A DNA stretch of 38,258 nt from UBA4717 sp045577925 (GCA_045577925.1 JAZNJH010000018.1:1-38258); one strand, 5' to 3'; positions 7,532 to 15,301 are shown, counted from the stretch's first letter. Notes: generated by a model from the letters alone, not told the origin. Numbers and translations: made by a program.

Positions 7532-8848
7532 TTAAATCCATTTTTGGGGATTGATTTTTATTCTAAATTTTGTCCAAGGCATTTTTACTCCTGGTAATTT
7601 AACCTCAATTTGAATGTGAAAATAATTATGCTGGTTATGATGCGGAGGATGCAACATTATTTTAAATGCATCAAATAAAATAATTCCACCTAAGTTTGTT
7701 ACTTCACCAGTCGTATGTTTATAACTAGGTTTAATAATCTTTGTATTTTTGGCAACTTTATTTGCCCACTCTGCAAGTTTAGGAGATATTCTAGCTAAAA
7801 ACTTAACACCAAGAATCACTGCTATTGTTGCTCCTACAGCTGCCAATGAAGCGGTTAAAGCAGCTAAAGCCCATCCTTCTATGCCTAGAGCTTTACCTAT
7901 CACATAAGTAACTCCGCCAAATAAGGCTGCACCTGCGGCAGCATATACAACCCAAACGGGTATATAACCATAAATATCACTCATATTAACAGGAGAGTTA
8001 AAACAATAGCTAAATAAATTATGACTAAGCAAAATATTAGAATTTATAGCTGTTTCAACATCATCCGCATTAATAAATCTGCCGACTTCAGGGTCATAGT
8101 ATCTGGACTGGAGATAGTAAAGTCCCGTCTCGTTGTCATAGTAATAGCTTCTGTATCTGTACGGGTTGATCGTCGCAATGCCAACGCCCGAGTTGTCAAG
8201 TGTTATACTGCACTTACCCCATGCGTCATAGCTGTATCTTGCTACTGTGTCGCCGTCTCTGTTTACTATCGCTATTACATCGCCCTGCAGGTTCTTTAAG
8301 AAATAGTACGGTACTTCATTATATGCTATTCCGCATACGCCTTCTTCATTATCATAAAGCGGCGATAGCGTATTGCTTCCCCAGGTCTCTCGTACTATCT
8401 TTACTCCGTCAAGCGCATATGTATGCTTTTCTCCGCATACCGTCTTACTTGTTCTTATTCCGCTTGCGTTGTATGTGTACGTGTTGTTATCATACGTATC
8501 AAGCTGTCTGCCCTTACTCCATGTAAGTGCGTGTCCGAGATATGTTGTCGGATTTCCCTGCGCGTCGTATGTTATACTCTGTCCGTCATACTTTGTCAGC
8601 AGGTCTTTCCAGTCATCATGATCATATGAATACGTATGGATTCCCTTTGTCTGGATATTTCCATAGTTATCATATGTGATGTTTACTGTTACGCCGTTCT
8701 TGGTCTCGCTTGTCAGCTGCCCCTGCGTATCATACGTGTATTCGGTAACGCCCTCTAAGCTATCTGTTACCTTGGTAATTCTTTCTTCCGCATCATATTC
8801 ATACGAAAGCGTTCTTCCATCAGAAAGTACGATCTGGCTTACGAGCAT
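7532..8848 (-). CDS. 5'-truncated Rhs/YD-repeat tip 1 with distinct C-terminal domain
   Basis: The 438-residue frame has YD repeats (YEYDAEERITKVTDSLEGVTEYTYDTQGQL type) and the Rhs core ending in YDPEVGRFINADD near residue 267. Its last ~140 residues are unique: a hydrophobic Gly/Ala-rich stretch (about 295-350) and a His-rich end (HPPHHNQHNYFHIQIEV). Homology to copy 2 runs back to about 8945, where it stops abruptly against a consensus promoter. The first ATG, 8848, has no ribosome binding site, and the frame is open to 8958 without a start. The cassette therefore lacks the N-terminus, secretion region and most of the shell of a full Rhs toxin. It is probably a displaced tip. The last 90 residues may be the toxin; its activity is unknown. 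Confidence 0.7.
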   Translation of the reverse strand: MLVSQIVLSDGRTLSYEYDAEERITKVTDSLEGVTEYTYDTQGQLTSETKNGVTVNITYDNYGNIQTKGIHTYSYDHDDWKDLLTKYDGQSITYDAQGNPTTYLGHALTWSKGRQLDTYDNNTYTYNASGIRTSKTVCGEKHTYALDGVKIVRETWGSNTLSPLYDNEEGVCGIAYNEVPYYFLKNLQGDVIAIVNRDGDTVARYSYDAWGKCSITLDNSGVGIATINPYRYRSYYYDNETGLYYLQSRYYDPEVGRFINADDVETAINSNILLSHNLFSYCFNSPVNMSDIYGYIPVWVVYAAAGAALFGGVTYVIGKALGIEGWALAALTASLAAVGATIAVILGVKFLARISPKLAEWANKVAKNTKIIKPSYKHTTGEVTNLGGIILFDAFKIMLHPPHHNQHNYFHIQIEVKLPGVKMPWTKFRIKINPQKWI

Positions 8849-8962
8849 TGTTGTAGGCGTTGACTTCAGCTTGCCGTTATCGGCATGCTCGGCGGTCTCC
8901 TCGCCTGCGTGGTAGCTGAACTGTCGCGATACAAAGCCTGTTCCTGTATGCCTCTTATGGTA

Positions 8963-8991
8963 ATTATACTATTTCTTCTCAGTAATGTCAA
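8963..8991 (-). promoter_or_regulatory. Consensus sigma-A promoter at the truncated end of Rhs tip 1
   Basis: On the minus strand TTGACA (8986-8991), a 17-nt spacer and TATAAT (8963-8968) form a perfect consensus promoter. It sits exactly where homology to the longer Rhs copy ends. The -10 region GAAATAGTATAAT is identical to that of the promoter at 14284-14312. Confidence 0.8.
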
Positions 8992-9000
8992 GCATAGAAA

Positions 9001-9031
9001 CACCCGCCCTTGATAAATCAAGGACGGGTAT
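9001..9031 (-). terminator. Hairpin after the 134-residue gene
   Basis: ACCCGCCCTTGAT / ATCAAGGACGGGT pairs with one mismatch around a 2-3 nt loop, about 105 nt after the stop of the gene ending at 9137. The T-tract is weak (GTTTCT), so termination may be partial. Confidence 0.5.
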
Positions 9032-9136
9032 AAGTTTGATAAAACTATTGATGAAACATTTGAAGGATTAGAATTATTCTAATAACAATACTTTTTATAT
9101 TAAAAAGGTATTATTAAACGATAAATAAACCAACCA

Positions 9137-9541
9137 TTATGGAATCAAATAATGTTGATTATCTATTACGATTTCATCTGATTTAATCAACAATGCTGTT
9201 TCCCAAATTTCAATAACTACATTATATTCCATTGGATACTGTTTTAACCAGTCATCATATGTATGCATAGTGATATTCATTATATCAATTGATGTCAATT
9301 CATAATAATTACATTTTGAAAAGTCATATGCTTTATGTGCGTATTTATTTTTTTCCAACCATAAAAATGATGAACAGTTAACAAATTTTAACTCATGATT
9401 AGTTACATTTCCACCATCAACAAGAGTTAAATTAAATATCATCTCTTTGTTAAGCAAATCAACATCTAATTTATTAATTTTGGAACAATAAATTGAATTT
9501 AATGCACTCGAAATATCTTTCAATGTATTATCTCCATTCAT
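9137..9541 (-). CDS. Unknown 134-residue protein, possible second immunity protein
   Basis: The protein is soluble and acidic with no recognised domain. It has a Tyr/Trp-rich middle (FSKCNYYELTSIDIMNITMHTYDDWLKQYP) and ends in IKSDEIVIDNQHYLIP. It starts 19 nt after the membrane protein gene at 9561 and is followed by a hairpin, so it belongs to Rhs cassette 2. It might protect against a tip that has been lost, or act with the membrane immunity protein. The strongly AT-rich composition fits an exchanged cassette gene. Confidence 0.5.
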   Translation of the reverse strand: MNGDNTLKDISSALNSIYCSKINKLDVDLLNKEMIFNLTLVDGGNVTNHELKFVNCSSFLWLEKNKYAHKAYDFSKCNYYELTSIDIMNITMHTYDDWLKQYPMEYNVVIEIWETALLIKSDEIVIDNQHYLIP

Positions 9542-9560
9542 TTAAATTTAAAAATAGGTA

Positions 9561-10208
9561 TTAATTTCGATTATATATTTTCCTAATATATTCGCTGTCA
9601 AAAGATTTTTTTAGCATAGTTCTTTTTTTTCTTGCATTTTCCCCAAAGAATTCTATGCATTGTAAAATACCATTAATAATCAGAACAAAAAGATAGGTAA
9701 TTATAGAAAAAACTGTACTATAAGTACTTTCTAACAAAATATCTAACAAAAAATACCATAATCTATTAAGTATTAATTTATCTAAAATAATATATAGTAA
9801 TGGAAAAATTAATATATCCATTATAAATTGTATTTTTTCTCTATTCAATAACTTCTTTAAAACAATATTTCCGTCAGACACGTCACATTTAATAGCATAT
9901 AAATTTTCAGTACTATAAAAGTAATTATACTTTATATCTTCATTAACCTCAATGCTTTTTTCATAAATATTGATTACATTATCAATTTGTGCAAAGTTGA
10001 GTTCAAAAAATGTGTTTATAGCCAAATGCGTAACTATACCATACCATTTCTTTTTAATAAAACTCGAACTAATATTTTCAATTTTTAAAGTAGGATTATC
10101 AGCATCAATAATAATGCTTTCTTGTTCATACGGTTTTACTATAACTGTAAAATTCTTAGTTTTGCAAATAAAACTTCTACTAGTTTGATTTTTTAAGCAA
10201 AAATTCAT
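9561..10208 (-). CDS. Putative membrane immunity protein of Rhs cassette 2
   Basis: The 215-residue protein has a soluble N-terminal half, then hydrophobic segments FIMDILIFPLLYIILDKLIL (about 128-147), LWYFLLDILL and VFSIITYLFVLIINGILQCI (about 165-185), and a basic C-terminus (RKIYNRN). It is distantly similar to the 211-residue gene at 12629: both carry a (K/R)KWY motif after an N-terminal beta region, an I-rich stretch before the membrane part, and a YIR..Y end. Both also follow a hydrophobic Rhs tip. A membrane immunity protein against a membrane-active toxin is the simplest reading. A 17-bp hairpin (10231-10267) separates it from the tip gene. Confidence 0.55.
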   Translation of the reverse strand: MNFCLKNQTSRSFICKTKNFTVIVKPYEQESIIIDADNPTLKIENISSSFIKKKWYGIVTHLAINTFFELNFAQIDNVINIYEKSIEVNEDIKYNYFYSTENLYAIKCDVSDGNIVLKKLLNREKIQFIMDILIFPLLYIILDKLILNRLWYFLLDILLESTYSTVFSIITYLFVLIINGILQCIEFFGENARKKRTMLKKSFDSEYIRKIYNRN

Positions 10209-10230
10209 ATATCTACCTTTACATTATTAA

Positions 10231-10267
10231 ATGCATCATGGAGATTTATAAAATCTCCATGATGCAT
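10231..10267. terminator. Perfect 17-bp hairpin between tip 2 and its immunity gene
   Basis: Two 17-nt arms (ATGCATCATGGAGATTT and its complement) flank a 3-nt loop. On the plus strand it is followed by TATTTTTG. On the minus strand, the direction of the genes, only TTTAATAATG follows, so it may attenuate or protect an mRNA end rather than stop transcription fully. Confidence 0.6.
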
Positions 10268-10378
10268 ATTTTTGATTAATCTAAATCAAAAATAAAATCA
10301 AAAAAATTTTTAAAGCATTTTGGTTATTTCTCATTTAATACACAATAGAAATTTGGGAATGTTAAATATATAAAGAAA

Positions 10379-12334
10379 TTAAACTTTTATAGTAATATAA
10401 TCATCCCATTCTCTATCCATCAAGTCAAACACTAAAGCAAATATTCCACCTATTGAAGAAAATGCAGATACCAAACTATATGCACGTGAAGCTAGTTTAT
10501 TACTTCCAACAAGAATATTAGAAGTAAAATCAGAAACCAACGTATTTATTTTACTCTGTTTTAATCCTGATTTTGATACCATTATGGCCGCAATTCCTTT
10601 GATAAAAAGCTTTCCAAAAAAATTATTCAAGAAAAACTTTATTGTATTTTGGGCTATTTCAGTTACCATATTAGAATTTTGTTTAATTAAACTATTTAAT
10701 AATGTTTTTAAAAGTTGTTTAATTGTATGAGAAAGCCACCAGCTAACTAACAAAGCAATAGCAGAATCAATAAAAATAGATATAACAGTAGTGCTAATTT
10801 TTATACTGTTATTACCAGAAACAATAAGCGAATCTAAATAATCTAGAAAACGTTGCTTCAATTTTTCAAGAATATTTGCAATCAATTTGAAAATATCATT
10901 TAACGAAAACATTCCAGATAAGTCTGCGCAATTCACAACATTATTATTGCAATATGTAAAAAGATTATGGCTTATTATTTCACCATCAATACCTAGCAAA
11001 GAGGGCTCATCCGCATTGATAAATGTACCGATTTCAGGGTCATAGTATCTGGACTGGAGATAATAGAGTCCCGTATCATTGTCATAGTAATAGCTTCTGT
11101 ATCTGTACGGGTTGATCGTCGCAATACCTACGCCCGAATTGTCAAGTGTTATACTGCACTTACCCCACGCGTCATAGCTGTATCTTGCTACTGTGTCACC
11201 GTCTCTGTTTACTATCGCTATTACGTCACCCTGCAGGTTCTTTATGAAGTAGTACGGTACTTCATTATATGCTATTCCGCATATGCCTTCTTCATTATCA
11301 TACAGCGGTGAAAGCGTGTTGCTTCCCCATGTCTCTCGTACTATCTTTACTCCGTCTAGCGCATATGTATGCTTTTCTCCGCATACCGTCTTACTTGTTC
11401 TTATTCCGCTTGCGTTGTATGTGTACGTGTTGTTATCATACGTATCAAGCTGTCTGCTCTTACTCCAAGTAAGTGCATGTCCGAGATATGTTGTCGGATT
11501 GCCCTGCGCGTCGTATGTTGGACTCTGTGCGTCATACTTTGTCAGCAGGTCTTTCCAGTTATCATGATCATATGAATACGTATGGCTTCCCTTTGTCCGG
11601 ATATTTCCATAATTATCATATGTGATGTTTACTGTTACGCCGTTCTTGGTCTCGCTTGTCAGCTGCCCCTGCGTATCATACGTGTATTCGGTAACGCCCT
11701 CTAAGCTGTCTGTTACCTTGGTAATTCTTTCTTCCGCATCATATTCATAAGAGAGCGTTCTGCCGTCAGACAGTACGATCTGGCTTACGAGCATTGTTGT
11801 AGGCGTTGATTTCAGCTTTCCGTTATCTGCATGCTCTGCTGTTTCCTCGCCTGCGTGATAGCTGAACTGTCGCGATACAAAGCCCGAGCCTGTTTGAAGC
11901 TCATCGAATACCTTACGTCCGAACGAGTCGGTCTTGGAATGGCTCTGTACGGGTGCGCCGCTCTGATATATCTTGACTACAGGTGTATTACTGTTTTCGG
12001 GATACTCGTAGTAATAGTTTATCTGTGAGCCGATTGCAGGAACATAGCCCTTTCTTGTCAGTCTGCCTTCATTATCGTATGTATACAGTATCGAATTTAC
12101 AATTGTTTTTGATGTTACAATATATCCGCTTATTGTGATATCCGATTCTGTTGCCCGAACGATCCTGCCTGATTCGTATGTATAATTATACTCTTTTTCC
12201 GCTATCATGTCAATAGAACGCACTATATTTCCTGCTCCGTCGTATACATACTTGTAGTGAGCGGCAAGAGCGTTATTTGCGTCATACCACTTTTCGGCTG
12301 TGATCTGTCCGAAGCTGTTGTACGTTACCTTCAT
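10379..12334 (-). CDS. 5'-truncated Rhs/YD-repeat protein 2 with hydrophobic C-terminal tip
   Basis: This is the longest Rhs copy, 651 residues, with YD repeats from the start (YNSFGQITAEKWYDANN, YKYVYDGAGNIV) through the Rhs core (YDPEIGTFINADE near 440). Residues from about 474 form a unique tip with several hydrophobic helices (VISIFIDSAIALLVSWWLS, FFGKLFIKGIAAIMVS) that ends in SSIGGIFALVFDLMDREW. The frame is open back to about 12472, where a TAG closes it and Rhs homology stops. The ATG at 12334 lies inside a YD repeat, so the true N-terminus is lost. Tip 3 ends in a related SIGGFISGLCELIFDKE. A pore-forming or membrane-disrupting toxin is likely but not shown. Confidence 0.7.
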   Translation of the reverse strand: MKVTYNSFGQITAEKWYDANNALAAHYKYVYDGAGNIVRSIDMIAEKEYNYTYESGRIVRATESDITISGYIVTSKTIVNSILYTYDNEGRLTRKGYVPAIGSQINYYYEYPENSNTPVVKIYQSGAPVQSHSKTDSFGRKVFDELQTGSGFVSRQFSYHAGEETAEHADNGKLKSTPTTMLVSQIVLSDGRTLSYEYDAEERITKVTDSLEGVTEYTYDTQGQLTSETKNGVTVNITYDNYGNIRTKGSHTYSYDHDNWKDLLTKYDAQSPTYDAQGNPTTYLGHALTWSKSRQLDTYDNNTYTYNASGIRTSKTVCGEKHTYALDGVKIVRETWGSNTLSPLYDNEEGICGIAYNEVPYYFIKNLQGDVIAIVNRDGDTVARYSYDAWGKCSITLDNSGVGIATINPYRYRSYYYDNDTGLYYLQSRYYDPEIGTFINADEPSLLGIDGEIISHNLFTYCNNNVVNCADLSGMFSLNDIFKLIANILEKLKQRFLDYLDSLIVSGNNSIKISTTVISIFIDSAIALLVSWWLSHTIKQLLKTLLNSLIKQNSNMVTEIAQNTIKFFLNNFFGKLFIKGIAAIMVSKSGLKQSKINTLVSDFTSNILVGSNKLASRAYSLVSAFSSIGGIFALVFDLMDREWDDYITIKV

Positions 12335-12575
12335 CGTGTGTCCGTTTGCATAGGTTACAGACTTCAGACTTCCGTTGCCATTCTTATATGCGTACTTAAC
12401 AAGCGGCGTTTCGGCACCTTCATACGCTATGCTTTCAAGCTTATGGAATGCATTGTAGCAACATCTCTATTGTAGTATATTGAAAATGGGACTGACTTTT
12501 CTTCCATGTTCGCGATATTGGTATTTATTTCTTAATTCCTCTTACTCAACTATCTAAAACATTATAAAATTACAA

Positions 12576-12599
12576 CAGCCACACCATATGGTGTGGCTG
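12576..12599. terminator. 24-bp perfect palindrome after Rhs cassette 3
   Basis: CAGCCACACCAT / ATGGTGTGGCTG pairs without mismatch. On the minus strand TTGTAATTTT follows, giving a modest U-tract. It is 30 nt after the stop of the membrane protein gene at 12629 and most simply ends that transcript. Confidence 0.65.
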
Positions 12600-12628
12600 C
12601 AGTTAGTTTGAGTTATACAACAAATATT

Positions 12629-13264
12629 TTATTTATAAATATTTGTTCTTATATATTGTAATTTTTTCTTTTCACATATAACTTTATAAATTGCAAAAGC
12701 TAACAATAATAGAAATACTACCCCTATAATAATCTTTCCAATAATTGAAGCATTGGGAGTATTGAATGCAAAAAATGCAAATAATAGTAAGAGTAGAACA
12801 GGACTCCACAAAAATGCAAAACATGTTTTAATTAAAGTAGTTCTAAACGAGTAGTCATTTTTACATTCAATATGTTTAATATTAAATATCCCTTCTCCTT
12901 GAACCATAATATATCCATGACTACATCTACAATTATCCTTGACTTTTGAATCCACAGAATCTATAGATATAGAAGAAACATCATTTGTATCAATTTTGAA
13001 TAGACATTCATATATATATGGTCTTAAAAAATCGGTTGCAGAGTATTCTGATTGATAATATACTAGCAGTGTTAATATTCCTTCAAGTATATAAATCGGA
13101 AATAGATACCACTTTCGTCTAAATTGGATTTGTTTCACGTGTATAACAGTTTGTTCTGGCAAATCACTAAATTCAAACACACCATTTGAATGATATATGT
13201 TACTTTTTCCATTTACTGAAATATTCAAACTACATTCAGAACAAATACTTAATTTCAGTTTCAA
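12629..13264 (-). CDS. Putative membrane immunity protein of Rhs cassette 3
   Basis: The 211-residue protein has a beta-rich N-terminus (about 1-45), a first hydrophobic segment YLFPIYILEGILTLLVYY (about 53-70), a soluble middle and a C-terminal pair of helices: ACFAFLWSPVLLLLLFAFFAF (about 148-168) and IIGKIIIGVVFLLLLAFAIYKVI (about 174-196). It ends in a basic YIRTNIYK. It resembles the 215-residue gene at 9561 in layout and a few motifs. It starts 14 nt after the tip 3 stop, so the two are co-transcribed. Immunity function is inferred from this position and from the membrane nature of both partners. Confidence 0.55.
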   Translation of the reverse strand: MKLKLSICSECSLNISVNGKSNIYHSNGVFEFSDLPEQTVIHVKQIQFRRKWYLFPIYILEGILTLLVYYQSEYSATDFLRPYIYECLFKIDTNDVSSISIDSVDSKVKDNCRCSHGYIMVQGEGIFNIKHIECKNDYSFRTTLIKTCFAFLWSPVLLLLLFAFFAFNTPNASIIGKIIIGVVFLLLLAFAIYKVICEKKKLQYIRTNIYK

Positions 13265-13277
13265 TAAAATATTCTCC

Positions 13278-14324
13278 TTAAACTACAATTTTTCCGTTAA
13301 GTGGTAACGGTTCTTTATCAAAAATCAGTTCGCATAATCCACTAATAAATCCGCCAATCGAAAGCAGTACATCAATATTTACAATCAAGAAATTTAACAT
13401 CTTATTTACTGTAGCAGATACTGCTGCTCCAACTATAGAAGAAACTGCTTTTTCTTGTAAATCTTTTGTGATTATTTTTACAAGCCATCCGCCAACAAAA
13501 GGAATTTTGCTAACAATACCAGTTAGAAATTTTAATATATGAGAAATACAACTGCCTAGAAATTTTATAAAATTAGTAAACGGTGTTCTAAGCGTAGATT
13601 TCAATGCATTTTTGCCAAGAGTACTTGCCGCTGACTTTATGGGAGTGAACAAAAATCCTATACCGCTCAAAGACATAATAAAATCAATTATAAGTGCAAT
13701 TATCCACCTCGGAATTACAATAAATCCTAAAATATCTTTGTTATTAACAGGATCATTTTTTGCGAAAGCAAATAAATTAAAATACAAGTTTTCATTAAAC
13801 GAGGTACATACAATATATGGCTCATCCGCATTAATAAATCTACCGACTTCAGGGTCATAGTATCTGGACTGGAGATAGTAGAAGCCCGTCTCGTTGTCAT
13901 AGTAATAGCTTCTGTATCTGTACGGGTTGATCGTCGCAATGCCTACGCCCGAATTGTCAAGTGTTATACTGCACTTACCCCACGCGTCATAGCTGTATCT
14001 TGCTACTGTGTCACCGTCTCTGTTTACTATCGCTATTACGTCACCCTGCAGGTTCTTTAAGAAATAGTACGGTACTTCATTATATGCTATTCCGCATACG
14101 CCCTCTTCATTATCATAAAGCGGCGATAGCGTATTGCTTCCCCATGTCTCTCGTACTATCTTTACTCCGTCAAGCGCATACGTATGCTTTTCTCCGCATA
14201 CCGTCTTACTTGTTCTTATTCCGCTTGCGTTGTATGTGTACGTGTTGTTATCATACGTATCAAGCTGTCTGCTCTTTATTGATATTATACTATTTCCATA
14301 AACACATGTCAAGAACCAAGACAC
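13278..14324 (-). CDS. 5'-truncated Rhs tip 3 with hydrophobic C-terminal domain
   Basis: Only about 150 residues of Rhs core remain (SRQLDTYDNNTYTY to YDPEVGRFINADE), followed by a unique ~180-residue tip rich in hydrophobic helices (WIIALIIDFIMSLSGIGFLFTPIKS, IPFVGGWLVKIITKD, IVGAAVSATVNKML) that ends in SIGGFISGLCELIFDKE. Homology to copy 2 stops at 14275. The only in-frame start upstream is a GTG at 14324, but it lies before the consensus promoter at 14284-14312, so a transcript from that promoter has no good start for this frame. The tip may thus be silent while its downstream immunity gene is expressed. The end motif is shared with tip 2. Confidence 0.65.
   Translation of the reverse strand: MSWFLTCVYGNSIISIKSRQLDTYDNNTYTYNASGIRTSKTVCGEKHTYALDGVKIVRETWGSNTLSPLYDNEEGVCGIAYNEVPYYFLKNLQGDVIAIVNRDGDTVARYSYDAWGKCSITLDNSGVGIATINPYRYRSYYYDNETGFYYLQSRYYDPEVGRFINADEPYIVCTSFNENLYFNLFAFAKNDPVNNKDILGFIVIPRWIIALIIDFIMSLSGIGFLFTPIKSAASTLGKNALKSTLRTPFTNFIKFLGSCISHILKFLTGIVSKIPFVGGWLVKIITKDLQEKAVSSIVGAAVSATVNKMLNFLIVNIDVLLSIGGFISGLCELIFDKEPLPLNGKIVV
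14284..14312 (-). promoter_or_regulatory. Consensus sigma-A promoter at the truncated end of Rhs tip 3
   Basis: TTGACA (14307-14312), a 17-nt spacer and TATAAT (14284-14289) lie on the minus strand. CTTGACAT and GAAATAGTATAAT match the promoter at 8963-8991 at the same spacing, and the downstream 14 nt are also similar. Homology to other Rhs copies begins immediately downstream. Confidence 0.8.
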
Positions 14325-14361
14325 TGATATTTAACTGAGTACTAAAAATCTCTTAAAGTTA

Positions 14362-14706
14362 TTAAGTTTTATATTTATCAAATCTTGCTTCAACACTAGC
14401 AATTATATTTGTTTCATTTTTGGATAACATATTATTTTTCTTCATTCTCTCGAGTATTGTATGCAAAACCTTTGCTTCTTGCCTTGAAATTAATATGTAA
14501 TCGTCATGATATGCATCAATATAATAAACACCTCCGGCATATCTTCCGCATTGTGTGTAAATCGGCTCGGTAAGACTAAGATCTTCAATATCCCGTCTGA
14601 TGGTTCTTGTTGAAACGCCGAATTCAGAAGCTAAATTGACTATCCTTTCATATTTACGTATACGTAATATTTTCATTATTCTACTGCGTCTTTCAGCATT
14701 CCCCAT
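14362..14706 (-). CDS. Small HTH (DeoR/HTH_11-type) transcriptional regulator
   Basis: The 114-residue protein has an N-terminal helix-turn-helix: RRSRIMKILRIRKYERIVNLASEFGVSTRTIRRDIEDLS, the classic DeoR/YafY layout. It then has a short conserved part (YAGGVYYIDAYHDDYILISRQEAKVL) and a helical end, but no WYL or sugar-binding domain. Stand-alone proteins of this length are common in Clostridia, so it is probably complete. The ATG at 14704-14706 has AGGAGG 7 nt upstream. A TTG 6 nt earlier is the alternative. Its promoter contains a TGGACA-N5-TGTCCG palindrome, and a further half site GTGGACAC lies at about 14797, so self-control is likely. Confidence 0.75.
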   Translation of the reverse strand: MGNAERRSRIMKILRIRKYERIVNLASEFGVSTRTIRRDIEDLSLTEPIYTQCGRYAGGVYYIDAYHDDYILISRQEAKVLHTILERMKKNNMLSKNETNIIASVEARFDKYKT

Positions 14707-14730
14707 ATCCAAGCCTCCTTTCTTGTAATA

Positions 14731-14763
14731 ATTCTAAACTTTAATGCGGACAATCTCTGTCCA
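14731..14763 (-). promoter_or_regulatory. Operator-like palindrome and -10 of the HTH regulator, copy 4
   Basis: On the minus strand 14747-14763 reads TGGACA-GAGAT-TGTCCG, and TAGAAT (14731-14736) follows after 10 nt. The CATTAAAGTT between them is nearly identical to the AATTAAAGTT of copy 1 (106-115). This is the best candidate for the regulator's own binding site. Confidence 0.6.
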
Positions 14764-14957
14764 CATTAAAACTATTAATTAAATAAATAGTGGACACTTA
14801 AACAATTATATTTATCTACGCACGTTTCATTTTTTCTAAAATTAATCATAATTTATTGCAACTCTCTTAACATTCGAAATTATGTTTTCTTTTATCTGTT
14901 ATCCGCTTTAAAATATTAAAATCATGGCAAAAATATCGAAAAAGTCACTAAAAACAA

Positions 14958-15000
14958 AAACACCGAAAGTCCTTGTAGAATAAGGGCTTTCGGTGTTTTC
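14958..15000. terminator. Bidirectional terminator-like hairpin
   Basis: AACACCGAAAG-T-CCTT pairs with AAGG-G-CTTTCGGTGTT around a 7-nt loop. A-rich sequence lies on the left and TTTT on the right, so it could end transcription in both directions between the SLH region and the HTH regulator. Confidence 0.7.
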
Positions 15001-15127
15001 CTTAAATTACTAATTTCCATGATGCGCTTCGCATAGCTCAGGATAATATGGATTGTAAGAACTTCTATATGACAAACCCATCTTTTGACCAGAACCGCAA
15101 AAACAGAAACAGCAAATAAAATAAATC

Positions 15128-15158
15128 AGCCGATGGCAACAGCCATCGGCTCTTTTTT
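15128..15158 (+). terminator. Strong hairpin with T6 tract
   Basis: AGCCGATGGC / GCCATCGGCT with an AACA loop is followed by C and six T on the plus strand. No plus-strand gene is seen upstream, so its client is unknown. On the minus strand it lies about 150 nt after the SLH gene. Confidence 0.65.
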
Positions 15159-15176
15159 ATAACAATAAATTATTAA

Positions 15177-15211
15177 GGGATACCCCCTGAATCAGATTCA
15201 AAGGGTATCCC
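15177..15211 (-). terminator. Hairpin after the SLH gene
   Basis: GGGATACCC / GGGTATCCC forms a 9-bp stem with a 17-nt loop, about 90 nt after the stop of the gene ending at 15302. The following minus-strand sequence (TTAATAATTTATTG) is A/T-rich but has no clean U-run, so this is a weak terminator or an mRNA 3'-end structure. Confidence 0.4.
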
Positions 15212-15301
15212 AAAGCGAGGGCAAAGGGGACTGCAAAGCACTAACATTTATAGCGCAAGTCCAACACATTTGCAATAAATTAAAATGCTTTATTTATCTT
15301 A

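Larger units (their letters stand above)
14768..15301. other. Gene-poor 530-bp stretch with three hairpins
   Basis: Hairpins lie at 14958-15000, 15128-15158 and 15177-15211. Between the first two, the minus strand has a short frame running to a TAG at 15007-15009. It includes CFCGSGQKMGLSY, which recalls the zinc-binding SEC-C motif (CxCGSGxK), but has no ribosome binding site and no clear start, so I do not call it a gene. The rest is AT-rich and shows nothing I recognise. Confidence 0.4.

Noticed and set aside
8021..8629. Several plus-strand frames opposite the Rhs cores
   Set aside because: They recur in all Rhs copies as antisense of YD repeats and have no start signals.
12576..12599. 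24-bp palindrome as operator
   Set aside because: It lies directly after a gene end with no promoter nearby; a transcript end is simpler.
14276..14324. GTG at 14324 as real start of Rhs tip 3
   Set aside because: It lies upstream of the consensus promoter at 14284-14312 and would need another transcript. I kept the frame but doubt that this start is used.
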